Shown here: piece by piece, positions 1 through 13,580 of the stretch
Layout of the letters: every line of letters begins with the position of its first letter
How positions within the stretch are numbered: the first letter of the stretch is position 1
Source: Centroberyx gerrardi
Taxonomy: Eukaryota > Chordata > Actinopteri > Beryciformes > Berycidae
DNA: 64,000 nucleotides
NCBI RefSeq assembly: GCF_048128805.1
Contig: NC_136006.1
Span: 4,321,815-4,385,814, forward strand
Direction: 5' to 3'
The notes under the pieces: generated by a model
Databases searched by the model: none
The model's input: the letters and a program-made list of their open reading frames with translations, nothing else
Told to the model about the DNA's origin: nothing
Made by a program: the position numbers and the translations under genes

Positions 1-153
1 TCTTTTCCCTCCTCACTGGATTTCGAATGCCTTGGACTTTGTGTATACAGCTCAAGAGTTTACTTTTTTCTCACTGGAGGTTTTGAGTCTTAGAGCTAGT
101 GTCTCAGTTTTCTATAGCTTTGTTTACTCCTGAATGTGTCTGTGGTGTTGCAG

Positions 154-244
154 GGTTGAGGAGAAGATCAAGATCCTGGAGAAGAAAGTGAACGACCTGA
201 TAGAAGAGAGCTGCTTGGCTCACAGCCTGGGAGCCTTACAGCTG
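154..244 (+). CDS. ift88: ift88 exon (first in window)
   Basis: The acceptor is tgttgcag and the donor is CTG|gtcaga. The exon starts on the last base of a codon and reads VEEKIKILEKKVNDLIEES, a charged coiled-coil-like helix that matches the region before the TPR domain of IFT88. Confidence 0.93.
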
Positions 245-3200
245 GTCAGACTCTGTCCTCCACTGGTGTACTGGTTAGGAAGGACAGGGATAACAACAGA
301 GTGGATTGGTAGAGGAAGGCTCTAAGTGTGTTACATTGTGAGGACGGGATTTTATAGTGAAGGCTTTCCTCTTAAATATAGAAAAACAATAACAAAAGAC
401 ACGCTGCAGTACAGAGTTGCAGTGTTGATTTGCAAATGAAATTAACTTTTTGGCTCATCTGCCAATGGCTGATAAACTAGAAAAACTAAGCTGCCATGAA
501 TAATTTTTACTGGCCATATAGAAAAAAAGTCACCCTACCTGTTTTCAGTTCTGCTTCATGTATTGAATCAAGCAGTGTGTTTTACTTTAAAACTTACTCA
601 CTCAATGGATCAGGTTTGTAATTCATCATGAAGCGCAACAGAATTCAAGATAACCAAAGCATCTAAAATGTTTTTGTCTCAAAAAGTCCCCGGCAGGTGT
701 GACTACTCTGGCTGCAGATCCCACTACAGCTGACCCGTGTAGAGTAGAGTAGAATAGAATAGAGTAGAGCTTTATTATCCCCAAGGGGCAATTTGTTTTG
801 CAGCTAGCAGAGTGCAACATAGAGACAGGATAACTGTACATAAAAACCATCTAAAAATACATCAGATGCATCAGCACCAAGATGTTAAACCGTTAATAAC
901 TATAAAATAATATATATATAATATAATATATAATAATAAAATAAAGAAGAAAAATGCTTCAACAATCAACGGACTGGTATACAGCACTAACTGAAACCAG
1001 CATCATTCACGTCCCTTAACACTCCTCCTGGAGTCAAACGCCATATTTGTTAATAAAATCAATTACAATTGGAATAAAAGAGTTTCTTGACCTGTTACCT
1101 GTGTGTGTGGCTACGTATGTACTTATGTACCTTGTGTGTGTGTGTGTGTGTGTGTGTAACTTACTCTAGGCTCTTGAGAAAGCCAAAGAGGCAGGGAGGA
1201 AGGAGAGAGCGCTGGTGAGACAGAGGGAACAGTCTGGAAATGCTGACCACATCAATTTAGACCTCACCTACTCTGTAAGTAACCTGGATAAATCAGTGTC
1301 ATCTCTTCTTAAAACTCACTTTCCTAGACTTGCTTTTATGTAATGATGCATTATTAAAGGACAAATCCACCCCCAGCATACTCTCACACCGTTATATATC
1401 ATCAGTCTGTGAAGTTCAATGCATTTCAGGAGTAATTTTGTGATGAAGTTTTGTAATTTACTTCTTTGGTGAACCCACTTCCTCTCAACCTGCCTCTTCT
1501 AGTTCTACTTCAGTTAGTTATTTCCTACGTTTCCCACAATGCAGTAACATAGTAAGAGCAAGAGAGCAAGAATTATTCCAGTCAAGGAAAAAGTGAGACT
1601 CAACATTGTGGCTGCAGTGCATTCTGGTCTCTCTCCTGCTCCTGTGGGTGGAGAAACTGGTCTCTCTCCTCTTCTACGATGGATTTTTCCCTGTATTGTT
1701 GAACGTCTCTCGGTGCAAAATGGCGGCTCTAGAAAGAAGCCCTCGCTCTTTGATTCTGAAGGACTGACACCAAAACCTGACGTTTACCGCTGATGAAACA
1801 TTTTCTCATATCAAACTCCACTGTAGCTGCACCGGAAATATCTCGATGTACAATGAGAAAAATACATCACCAAACAGCAAAATGTGTCCATAAACTAACA
1901 TCACTAATAGGGTGGATTTTTCCTTTAATTGCACTTGATCTGTGTTGCTTTTATGTTCTTGCTTTGCTTACCTTGATGTTTCTCTGAACAGGACAGCTGG
2001 CTGTCTGCTCGCAGTTTTCTACTCAGGCGTCAGACACTGGAAAGTATAGAGGGAGACACAGCAGGGAAAGTTCTGTCAGGATTTGATCAACTATATGGAC
2101 ACACCCCAGAGAAGATTAAAGATTAAGATTAGATTAGATTGGTTTCTAAAACTATGAATCAGTAGCTAAAATGGACAAACCTCTACTAGGCTCTAAGTTT
2201 CAGGAATAATGTGTTTTAATGAGCTTGATTCTCAGACTCTGAAGCAAAAAATCTTATTTGTGCTCTGGGCTAAAAATGTTTCGAAACTCTTTGAATTAGG
2301 GCTGGGCGATATGGTTGGAATCAATATCACGATAATCATAAGAATTTTTCTCGATATCAATATATATCACGATATGGTTCATGTATGCAAAATCACGTTA
2401 AATAATCAAATTAATGTTCATCTCATTGAACTGAATGGTAATGTTAGATGTGGTGTCAAACAAAACTGAAATTTTCAAATAATATTCCTACCATACCTCA
2501 TTTTATGAGAGTTTTTAAGTAAAATTTGCTTTTCATCATCAATTTAGACAGCAGAAATGTGTCACGATATTAAAATATCTTCATATCATCACGATATGAT
2601 TCCACTGAAAGACGATAAACGATAATATTGAATTATCACCCAGCCCTAAATAATCATAATAATATTTTTTGATAACTATATATATTGTTTATTGATAAGG
2701 ATCAGCTGTTCAGGTCCCACTAAAACACAATAAACATCCAAATCAAATGCACAAAGTTTAAAACCAGGATACAATAAAATCAAAAAAATTAGGACCACTT
2801 TGTCATGGGCCGCAGCATGAAAGACAAGCAGAAAAGCATGTCATGATATGATATTGAACCGAATGGTAATGTTAGGAAATTTTCAAATAATATTTCTACC
2901 ATACCTCATTTTTTAGGTGTAATTTCAAACAAAACTGTTTTCAAATAATATTGCTTAAAATGTTTCATACCTCATTTTGTTTTTAGTTTTTAAATAAATT
3001 AGTCTTGTTCTCATCAGTTCAGACAGCAGAATTGTGCGTCATGATATCCCAAAATCACCGTATCATCACAATATGATTCCACTGAAAGATGATAAATGAT
3101 AATATTAAATTGTCACCCAGCTCTACTTTGAATAGATGATACATGACAATTTTTACTTCTTCTTACCTGTAACCATGGCAACGTGTGGTTAAAAACACAC

Positions 3201-6200
3201 ATTGCTATTGAGATTCCTGACTTCATTGCCCTGCTGCTGTTGTCTGATGAAGAAACGCTGAATGTTTCTGTGCGGTCCAGGTTCTGTTCAACCTCGCCAA
3301 CCAGTACGCGAATAACGACATGTACCCAGAGGCCCTGAACAGCTACCAGGTCATCGTGAAGAACAAGATGTTCAGTAACGCAGGTGAGAGGAGCTGATGA
3401 CAGGAGCGTCAGGTTAAAATCACCAAAGTTGGAGGTTTTCACATGACAGAAGTGATATGTTGGATTAAAGCGGTGCCATATGGTTGAAATCAATATCACG
3501 ATAATCATAAGGGTTTTTTTTCTATATCAATATATATCACGATACGGTCCACATATGTAAATTCACATGTTAAATAAATTAATGTTCATCCCATTGAACT
3601 GAACGGTAACGTTAGGTGTGATGTCAGACCAAACTGACATTTTCAAATAATATTCCTTAAAGAAAAAAGGAACTTTAGCACACCTAAAAGTCTTTTAGTG
3701 ACAGGTACCTAGGACAAAAACCAAAGAGGCAGTTACTGAAAAACAAATATAATCTAAATAAAAAATAACATTAATCTAAATGAAAAAATAATCTATAAAA
3801 AAATGAAATAGGACCTTCATCAGGCAAAAATCATCTTTGTCTGATGGAGGTCCTATGAGTGTAGACAGTGTGTAGACAGTGTGCGGAATTATATTTCTTT
3901 TTTTTAATAATATTCCTTAAAATGTTTCATACCTCATTTTGTCATGAGTTTTTAAATAAAATGTGCTTGTTATCATCATTTTAGACAGGAGAATTGTGCG
4001 TCACGATATCCCAAAATCTCCATATCATCACGATACGATTCCACTGAAAGACGATAAACGATAATATTGAATTATCGCCCGGCCCCATCATGTTGGACAG
4101 TTGCATACTGACCGACTCGCCCTGCGCTTCCTCCCCGCCTCCCTCTGCCCCCCGCAGGCCGGCTGAAAGTCAACATGGCCAACATCTACTTCAAACAGAA
4201 GAACTACCCGAAAGCCATCAAGTTCTACCGCATGGCGCTGGACCAGATCTCCAACGCCCACAAGGAGCTGAGGATCAAGATCATGCAGAACATCGGCGTG
4301 GTCTTCGTCCGCATGGGCCAGTACTCGGACGCCATCACCTCCTTCGAGCACATCATGAGCGAGAGCCCCAACATCAAGACGGGCTTCAACCTCATCCTGT
4401 GCTACTACGCCATCGGAGACAGGGAGAGGATGAAGAAGGCCTTCCAGAAGCTCATCTGCGTCCCTCTGGGCATCGACGAGGACGACAAGTACATCCCCTC
4501 CAATGTGAGTTATATGATTTATTAAAGTGGTGATCTTATTCAGTCTCCATCTTTGTCCCTCAGCCTCACTGTGGTGTTTCTGCACTGCACTTCCCACAGA
4601 TCACCTGTCAATCAAACGGTGTGGGCGGAGCTTGGATTTTCTTTCAATGCAGTTTGAGTTTCTCTTTTCTTTCTCTGTTCAGTCATGGCGGCTATCGCTG
4701 CTCATGCTAACTACCCAGTTCTTCTTCTTCTGTTGATTCCACAACAAACCGGAAATGTAAAACGCATCACTTCCTGTGCTGCAGAGGATTTTTCCCAGGA
4801 AAGAGCGACCAGACACCGGCTGGTTAGAACAGACAGTGGAGAAGATTTATGAACTGGATATAGGTTGAATCACTGTTGTTTTCTATCAGTTGGTGATAGG
4901 GAGTTGCAAAACTGACATTTATTTATATGAAAATGTTGCAGATTATAACTTTAATAATGTCATACTCTATTGAACCCTGTAGGTAAATTCTCTTTTCTCT
5001 TCTCAGACCTAACACTGATTCACAAAAATGACCAAATTTCATTTTCAACCACAATTGAAGTAACTGCCTCTTCTTTTGCAGGGCAGTACAGCCCATATAC
5101 TTAACCTGTATTCACTCTCTCAACATCCTGCATCCTAATTCTTACTTCATCCTATCATCTCTTTCAGGATGACACTCGCACAAACATGGTGATCGAGGCC
5201 ATTAAGAACGACAGGCTGCACCAGATGGAGAGAGAGCGGTAAGAAAAATCTTTTACCAAAATACTGACACTCTCTTCTCTGGTAGTGCTCACTTTTACCA
5301 AACCACGAGCGCACTCTGTTCTTTATCAAAACACTGATACACTTTCCTCTTTACCAAATCATGAACACAGTTTCTTCTTCTTCTTCTTCTTCTTCTTCTT
5401 CTTCTTCTTCTTCTTCTTCTTCTTCTTCTTCTTCATATTCTTCTTCTTCTTCATATTCATATTCTCCTTCTTCTTCTTCATATTCATATTCTTCTTCTTC
5501 TTCTTCTTCTTCTTCGTATTCTTCTTCATATTCTTCTTCTTCTTCTTCTTCTTCTTCATATTCTTCTTCTTCTTCTTCTTCATATTCATATTCTCCTTCT
5601 TCTTCATATTCATATTCATATTCTTCTTCTTCTTCATACTCATCTTCTTTACCAAAACAGACACACTCTTCTCTTGACCAAAACACGAACGGTCTCTCTC
5701 TATCTTTTATTTATCCCGTTGATTGAGTGTTTAGTAAATGTACCATTGATTTGCTGGATTCTCTCCCTGTCTACACAGAAAAGCCCTGGCTGAGAAGTTC
5801 ATCATGACCTCAGCCAAGCTCATCGCTCCGGCTATTGAGACTTCCTTCGCCGCTGGATTCGACTGGTTTGTTGTTATGTTTTTTCCCCCCATATCTCAAC
5901 ACCAGAGGGCAACACACAGTGGAATAGGATTTTACTGTTCTTTCATCTGCTGGCCACAGTGGGCGGTGGAGTGAAAACTTTACCTGCCACTGTAGTTATT
6001 TCACTCTCTAAATTGTTTTGTAAATATAGAAAAGAACCGACAAAGGCTGGTCGGTTCCCTGCCAAAGCACCTAATAGATTAGACAAACTATATACAGCCA
6101 CAGTTAAAAATGTACCACCATAAACTGATAGTTGGTGTTCACTTCCAAATGTTAATCTGGTTCTCTGTACTCTCCTGTCTCTTTTTATTATGTGATATGT

Positions 6201-9200
6201 GTATTCTGTTTGTTTTTAATGATTGTTTGTACTTTTAATTCCTTTGTCCTTCAAATCGCCCCATTTTTTCATTTATTTCTTACCTCAGTTTATTGTCTAA
6301 GAAAACCATCATGACACTGAAACACACTGTTAGCAACATAGGGCCGGGAGATAATTCAATATTATCGTTTATCATCTTTCAGTAGAATCATATTCTGATG
6401 ATATGGTGATTTTTTACGATATCATGACACACAATTCTGCTGTCTGAACTGATGATAACAAGCTAATTCTATTTAAAAAATGAGGTATGAAATATTTTGA
6501 AGGAGTAGTTTTAGTTTTGTTTAACATCACACATAACATTACCATTCAGTTCAGCGGGATGAGCATTAATTTGATTATTTAACATGTGAGCCATATCGTG
6601 ATGGGCCAAGATTAGATTAAATTTACCAATCACGCATTCTATATTTGACAGTAAACAACAAATGAGTTAAGTGTTATGTTGTTTTTTAGGTGTGTGGACA
6701 TGGTGAAGAGCTCTCAGTATGTGGAGCTGGCCAACGATCTAGAGATCAACAAAGCCATCACCTACCTCAGACAGAGGGACTGCAACCAGGTCAGTGTCTG
6801 TCTCACAGACTGAGAGGGTAATACCACTTCATTTAGGAATCTAGATGTGTCACTCCTTTGGTCTGTGACAGTGCCAGCAGGTGAATCCCAAACTTCACTA
6901 CCCACATTCAATATTTTACCAGCCGATTGGGTTTTTTAGATTTGAGTAGGCCCTCCGAATGATGGCTGGTAACCTGCCGGTGTGGTTCGCAGATTAGACT
7001 AATTTACCATCCAACAAAAGAGACAACATTGGCTAACATTTGGCTGGAAGCTGCTGGTGCGATATTTGAGAACATGCAAGTTTTTTCCCAAAGTCTTAAA
7101 TTAGAATTTCAAAGTAAAATTTTCAAGTTAATGCTTAAAATAAAAACTCAAGGTCCCCACGGGTCCTTGAAATCCTTGAAAGTGTGTGAATTTGAGAAAA
7201 AAAAATCAAGGCCTTGAAAGTTTTTGAAAATAGACATAATTAGACATGGGTCATTGGAAGTGCTTGAATTTATATATTTGTGTTAGAGAAGGCAAGAGAC
7301 CACATAGTCTGCCATCAGTTGAGAAGTGTTCACACATTCAAGCCTCTCTCTCTTTTTAATTGTTGTCTGTGAGCTTCTGTAAAGCCTGCTAGTTCTCATT
7401 ATAAAAATTCTCAGTGTTGTAACAGTAATTAACCTTGATCCGTGTCTCAAACTATGCCGTGTTGGGTCCTTGAATTTGAGGGAATTGGGTCTGGAAAGTC
7501 CTTGAAAAGTCCTTGAATTTGATGTTTAAGAAGGTGTGGGAACCCTGAAAACTGAATACATAATTTACTTGCAAAGGTGTAATCTAATTACATTTGAAGG
7601 GTTTCATTCCAAAATGTGCTATCCATTTAGGGAAAAAAACAGCTAAAACTTTGAAAGAGCTAAAAACCAGAGAGCGGAAACTCAAACTTGTCACATCATC
7701 AAGATGTCAGATCCAGAGGATGTTTGTCTAGGTTTTTATACTCAAATGAACTTTGTTGTTTAATAGTGTTATCAATTCTGAACCAGAAAATTGATCCTCA
7801 TTTATGTTCACCACTATGGACTGAACTAAAAATAACATCTATAAATTCTTAAAATGAGTGGTACGCCCCTTTAAACACACGCATATCATATGTGGAGGAT
7901 CTGGTGTTTGTTTTGCTGTGTATATTATTTTTTTCCATCTTTTTTGTACAACATTGTATTTCTGTGCAGCTGTTGCCTGGCTCTGTTGTTCATGTGTGGT
8001 CGTTTCCCTGCTGGAGCTGTTTCAGCAGTTCAGACTCTAATTTTCCTCTTCTCACTCCCTCCATTCACTCTTGTTTTCCTTGTTTCCTCTCCATCTGCAT
8101 GCCTAAGGTCGAGGTATGTGTGCCTTCTGTTTCCGTGTTCACATGTAGTTTGTGTTTTTTGTTTGTTTTTTGGCATGAAAAACTACTCCACTACTCCACA
8201 ACAACACTACTCAAGCATGCATGTTCCAAAGAACAGCAGCTGTCTAGAGAGGTTAGAGAAGCAGTTGTTGGTTTGAATCCCTGGACCAGGTAGGGATATC
8301 TGAGTGGGGGAAGGGAATGAATCACCCTCTCCCCTTCCTCAGTAACTAGCATTAATGTGCTGTTGAGCAAGGCATTTAACCTTCAGTTGCTCCAGTAGAA
8401 ATAGTAGAAGACTGTTTCCAACTGTATGTAGCTGAAAAAAATAACATTCCTTGGATAAATAAACTTTGAAAAAACATCAGTTCACGTAGACTCTCATAAT
8501 CCAACTGATCCTCCTTGCATTCACTGACATTATGTCTGATCGGTAAAGATGCATGTGTATGTAGCTCTCACAGGAAGTGAGAGAATAACAGGGGCTGATG
8601 TGATGTGGTTTGTTAAAATAATAACTTAGCTGATGATGATAATTGCTACTCTGATGGGTAGGGAAATGCAAATTGACATCAGCATGTCCCCAATACTGTG
8701 TAAATACTTAAAATCTCCTGAATACATAATATACTTACAAGGGTGTAACAATGAATTACATGGGAAGGGTTTCATTTCAAAATGCTATATGTCCATTTTG
8801 GGGGGAAAAAGGTGGTTGATATTAATCATTCAATGTTTAAAAAATGCAGATAATTGCATCCTGTAAAATGTTACGTTTGGATGTAAAGTTTTCCAGATAG
8901 CTAATAACTTCAATAATATTTAATAATGAGCTTTAATCTCATGCTGGCCGTGACTTTATTAAAGTATCTCATTTTGCTTCTACAGTTTGTACGTACATTG
9001 TATTGTTCAGGGTTCTTACATAGGTCTGGAATGTATGGAAAAATAATTTGGTAATTTCTAGGCACAAAAAAGTGTGATAAAGAATGGAAAAATATTGCTA
9101 TACTGTCCTAATATACATATGACTACACATTCGCCCCGTTCATCTCACATATTTGTTGCTATGAAGTGATATGGCAGAGTTATCATACTGAACACCAAAA

Positions 9201-12200
9201 TCTTCAACTCAAATCAAGAAATTAAGATCTGGAAAATGTATGGAATTTTAACACTGAAACTGTGTAGGGACCCTGGTCATCACACCTCTGTATGTATATT
9301 ATATATCAGGGAAACTGTCATGTACTTTTCCACTAAGTACCTATGCAGCATTACTGTGTTAATACACTGGGATGAAGCCACTGCTCCTCGTCTCCTACCA
9401 GGCTGTGGAGACTCTGAAGACGTTTGAGAAGAAGGACAGCAGAGTGAAGAGCGCTGCAGCCACCAACCTCTCCTTCCTCTACTTCCTGGTAAGGCCCCGC
9501 CCTGCTAATTGATATTCACATCCACATTTATAAACAGGAATATGAATAACTTTGCGCATGTCTTGTGAAATAATAACAACTTGAAAAGCCTCAATTTCTT
9601 TAAAGTAGTTCAAAAGTAGTCTTGTGAAGTAGAAGCTGAAGATGTCTAGTGTGTGTGTATGCTCCTCCTTTGACCTTTGACCCCTCGCAGGAGAAGGACT
9701 ACGACCAGGCCGACCGCTACGCTGACCTCGCCATGACCGCCGACCGCTACAACCCGGCCGCGCTCATCAACAAGGGCAACACGGTGTTCGTCAGGCAGGA
9801 CTACGAGAAGGCTGCCGAGTTTTACAAAGAAGCTCTGAGGAACGACTCGTCCTGCACCGAGGCCCTCTACAACCTGGGTAACATCCACTTCTGATGTACA
9901 ATACTGAATAACAATACAGCGGTTCCTTTAGAGGACATAGCAGGCACAAAAGATAAAAAAAAGAGGAAATTTAGCTTTGAATGATGTTAACTTTTGTTGG
10001 TAGCTGGTGAATGTTTTGAATTTTGTCTCTCTTGTTTCATACTGGCCTTCTAAATATTAACCTTGTGACAATAAATGCTGTCATATCATATTGTACTGTA
10101 TAATAACTCTCAAATTAGACCTATATCTTAATGCACAGCACCTCAGTAATATCACTTGGGATCACACAGCAAATGACAATCAAAAAGCTTGCAAATAGCA
10201 GTCAACTTCTATAGCCTGGATACCAAATGAGAAATTCAGTTTTTACTAGACACCCCAGGATGTCCAATGTAAAAGCTTGAATGTAGGAATGCAGTTAGAT
10301 TGGCCATAGACTCTGAAACGTACACCAGTTGATAGACCGTTCCCTCCTCCTTCAGGTCTGACCTATAAGAAACTGAATCGTCTGGAGGAGGCTCTGGACT
10401 GCTTCCTGAAGCTGCACGCCATTCTGAGGAACAGCGCCCAAGTCATGTACCAGCTGGCCAACCTGTATCCTACTGATGAAGAGTGTGTGTTTTGTATATT
10501 CAGCATGTGTGTTTGTCACGCTACAACTAGTGAAGACTGATACTTTATCTGTTTGGGATTCAGTGGTCCGGTCTGGTGAAGACGGAGCAAAAAACAGACC
10601 TGTAACTCATTTTGGCTCCTGACCCAGTTTGGTCTCTACTGGCTCTGTTCAGTCCGGCTGAGTCTAGCTGTGTTATGGTATTATTTGGTTTGCATGTCAT
10701 TGATTAGTCAACAAGCCAAAGAACAGCAGGGTTTGAAAGTAACAAGCACATCTCATTCCCTCATCTCTTGAATGAACATTTCATTTCAGCGCTAGAGTGA
10801 GAGAACAGAAAACAAAAATGACCTGGTTCTAGAAACAGTGGAGACGCGTGGCCAAACCCCGGCCAGTGGAGACGAGGCATAACAAAGCTGTAAAATATGT
10901 GCATGTGCTTCTACATCAGATTATCTGAGAGTGTGGATGTATATATTAGTGTGTTCGTGTGCACGTACAATTATAGCTCTTATAATATCTTTTTAGTCAA
11001 CTGAGCACATATGATCTTTTTCAGCAACACCCTGCTTCACATTTATACACACATTCACACTTGGGAGCTGCCCAGTACAACCACAGTCTCCTGCTGTTGG
11101 CCACTGCAGCAGATGAGGTTAACTGCCTTGGTTTGTCATGGGAGGGGAAGGCTGTACTCATATTTTTCCACACCCGCCACATTTTCCCAGTCAGCCCAGG
11201 GAATCAAACCAGCAACCTTCCAGTCATAAACCCTCTTCTCTATCCGCCCGCACATGAGCCAGTGTCGGTCCTTGACTGCCTGCCCAGCTACGAGCTGCTG
11301 GAGGACCCCCAGCAGGCCATCGAGTGGCTGATGCAGCTCATCAGCGTGACGCCCACCGACCCGCAGGTCCTCGCCAAACTGGGAGAGCTGTACGACAGTG
11401 AGGGAGACAAGTCCCAGGCTTTCCAGTACTACTATGAGGTACAGCGGGACACTGAAGTGGATTTAGTTTGCGTACTGACAAAACATAGTGAAGTGATTTA
11501 AAAGCACCTTTGATAAAATATAATCATAAAAAACAATAACAAAGCATCTTGTCTCAAAACTAAAACTAGCACCAAAAAAAATCAAGGTGACAAGAATAGA
11601 AGTTGGTACTCAGATCCAGTTTGCACAGTGAAGAGCATGCGCCATATCATCAAAGTGACCAAATCGGATTGCCATGTCTTTACCGCGTCATGGTCATGCA
11701 TATGTTAATTATATGTAAATCGTATTATTTTGCTCACATAATAGTTATTTGTAGGCGAGGCCGTGCAAATCAAGGCTGCGCCCAATTCAGTAACAGTTCA
11801 GTAACAATCAACTCCCCCAAAATTATTGTAGCACATCTAAGATCCTTTGATAGGCAGCGTGAAGACTTTGCACAAAGAGTTTGTCCATTCAGAACGGCTG
11901 CTGTCTCACTTCAGGTTGGAGCATCGTCATCAGCAAGACAGGAAGCAAGAAGTCTCAGATCAGACGAGTGAAAGCTGCAGTTAGAGTGGAATCAGCCTCG
12001 GTGGATTAGTTTTAGAGCTTAAGCACACAATTTGTGCTTATTGGTGATGAAGGGGCTGTTTGCTTGGCAGTTTTCCTTTCAAGGACTTCTTTGCACTGCA
12101 ACTTAATCTGCATAAATTTCTTAGTGAATAAGATGAAAACTCTGTGCTCTTTGCTCAAGCAACTGCAACACAGTCTTAGGTCCTGAGAATCAGACTCAGA

Positions 12201-13543
12201 ACCATAGATAGGTATAGGCAGGTATATCTTTAACTCTTGGTGTAGCTAAACATATAGTATAGTGGTTTGTACGACACAATAGGACTGAGAGTGTGGAAAA
12301 AACTGCCAATTAAATCACCTATTCTTACCGATTTCTCCCACATTACAACATTGAATGGTGTTGTTGTCTAAGCAGTCCGGTGTTCCCGCTGTGTTTCTGT
12401 CCAGTCCTTCAGGTATTTCCCTTCTAACATCGATGTGATCGAGTGGCTCGGCGCTTATTACATCGAGACCCAGTTCTGCGAGAAGGCTATTCAGTACTTT
12501 GAGAGAGCCACGCTCATTCAGTAAGTGACCACTAGTCCACATAGTTTAGAAGATAACGGCATGATATTTAGCAAGCCAAATGGAACTTTTTAAAATTCCT
12601 GTTAATCTTAGCAACCTGACTTTATATCAATTTATATCAAAGAGACTGCCAAACATTTGGGAGTCATTTTTGATTGTGGTCACATTTATGAGAGTCAAGT
12701 CCAAGGAGTTGTCTTCAGTCTTGTTTCTGTCATCTGAGAAATATCTGAAATGATGTCATTCTCTACCCTCTTCTTCTTCTGATTTTAGTTAAAGTCATTC
12801 AAGTGTCTTATTTCATCTTGTTTTGGCTGTTGTGAGTCTCAGTTTTCTTGCCTCATCCATAAAGCCTCTTCTCATCTGGAACTAGTTTTTGTCTTTAACT
12901 AAGAGGAGAGATCATTTCACTCCATCTTTTTGTCAGTGTGTTTGTACTGACTTGTACTGACAGTGTGTTTTTCTGCTGTATTCCTCAGGCCGACCCAAGT
13001 GAAGTGGCAGCTAATGGTGGCAAGCTGCTACAGGAGAAGTGGTAAAACACACTGTTCTTTACTTCTCAGTGGCTTTATTCCAGTTTATTAACCTGCATAT
13101 TAATTTTCCGGATAGAACATCATACACGGTATTTTAAGTAAATAATAAGACTCTGAAGTAAGTACTCAAGGAAATATGATAGAATTGTGATTAATATGCT
13201 AATGGTGATTGAAATAATAGTGAAATTAAACTATTCCTCATTTTGCTGGAAACCCCCCTAAATCCCAGTTTGGGAACCACTGACTTAGCCTGACTTTACT
13301 GAATTATCACTCAGTAAAGAGTCGAGTGAGATGTCCTGAACATGGCTTCTTTTCTTCTTCTTCTTCTTCTTCTTCTTCTTCACAGGAAACTACCAGAAAG
13401 CTCTGGAAACGTACAAAGACATCCACCGCAAGTTCCCGGAAAACGTAGAATGTAAGTCATCCTGATTGTGTAGAAAAATCTCAACAGGAGTTTGATGAAC
13501 AGCTGATGATCCACCGAACAATGTGTAGAGGATACTAAAACTC

Positions 13544-13580
<37 letters not shown>

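Noticed and set aside
4088..4597. Minus-strand 169-residue frame over an ift88 exon
   Set aside because: Shadow of the GC-rich ift88 exon on the opposite strand.
5351..5726. Poly-Ser, poly-Glu and poly-Lys open frames
   Set aside because: Translations of a TTC microsatellite on both strands inside an ift88 intron.
11061..11501. Frame starting in a SINE and running into the ift88 TPR exon
   Set aside because: It is intron sequence that happens to be in frame. The exon start at 11288 is fixed by phase and splice signals.
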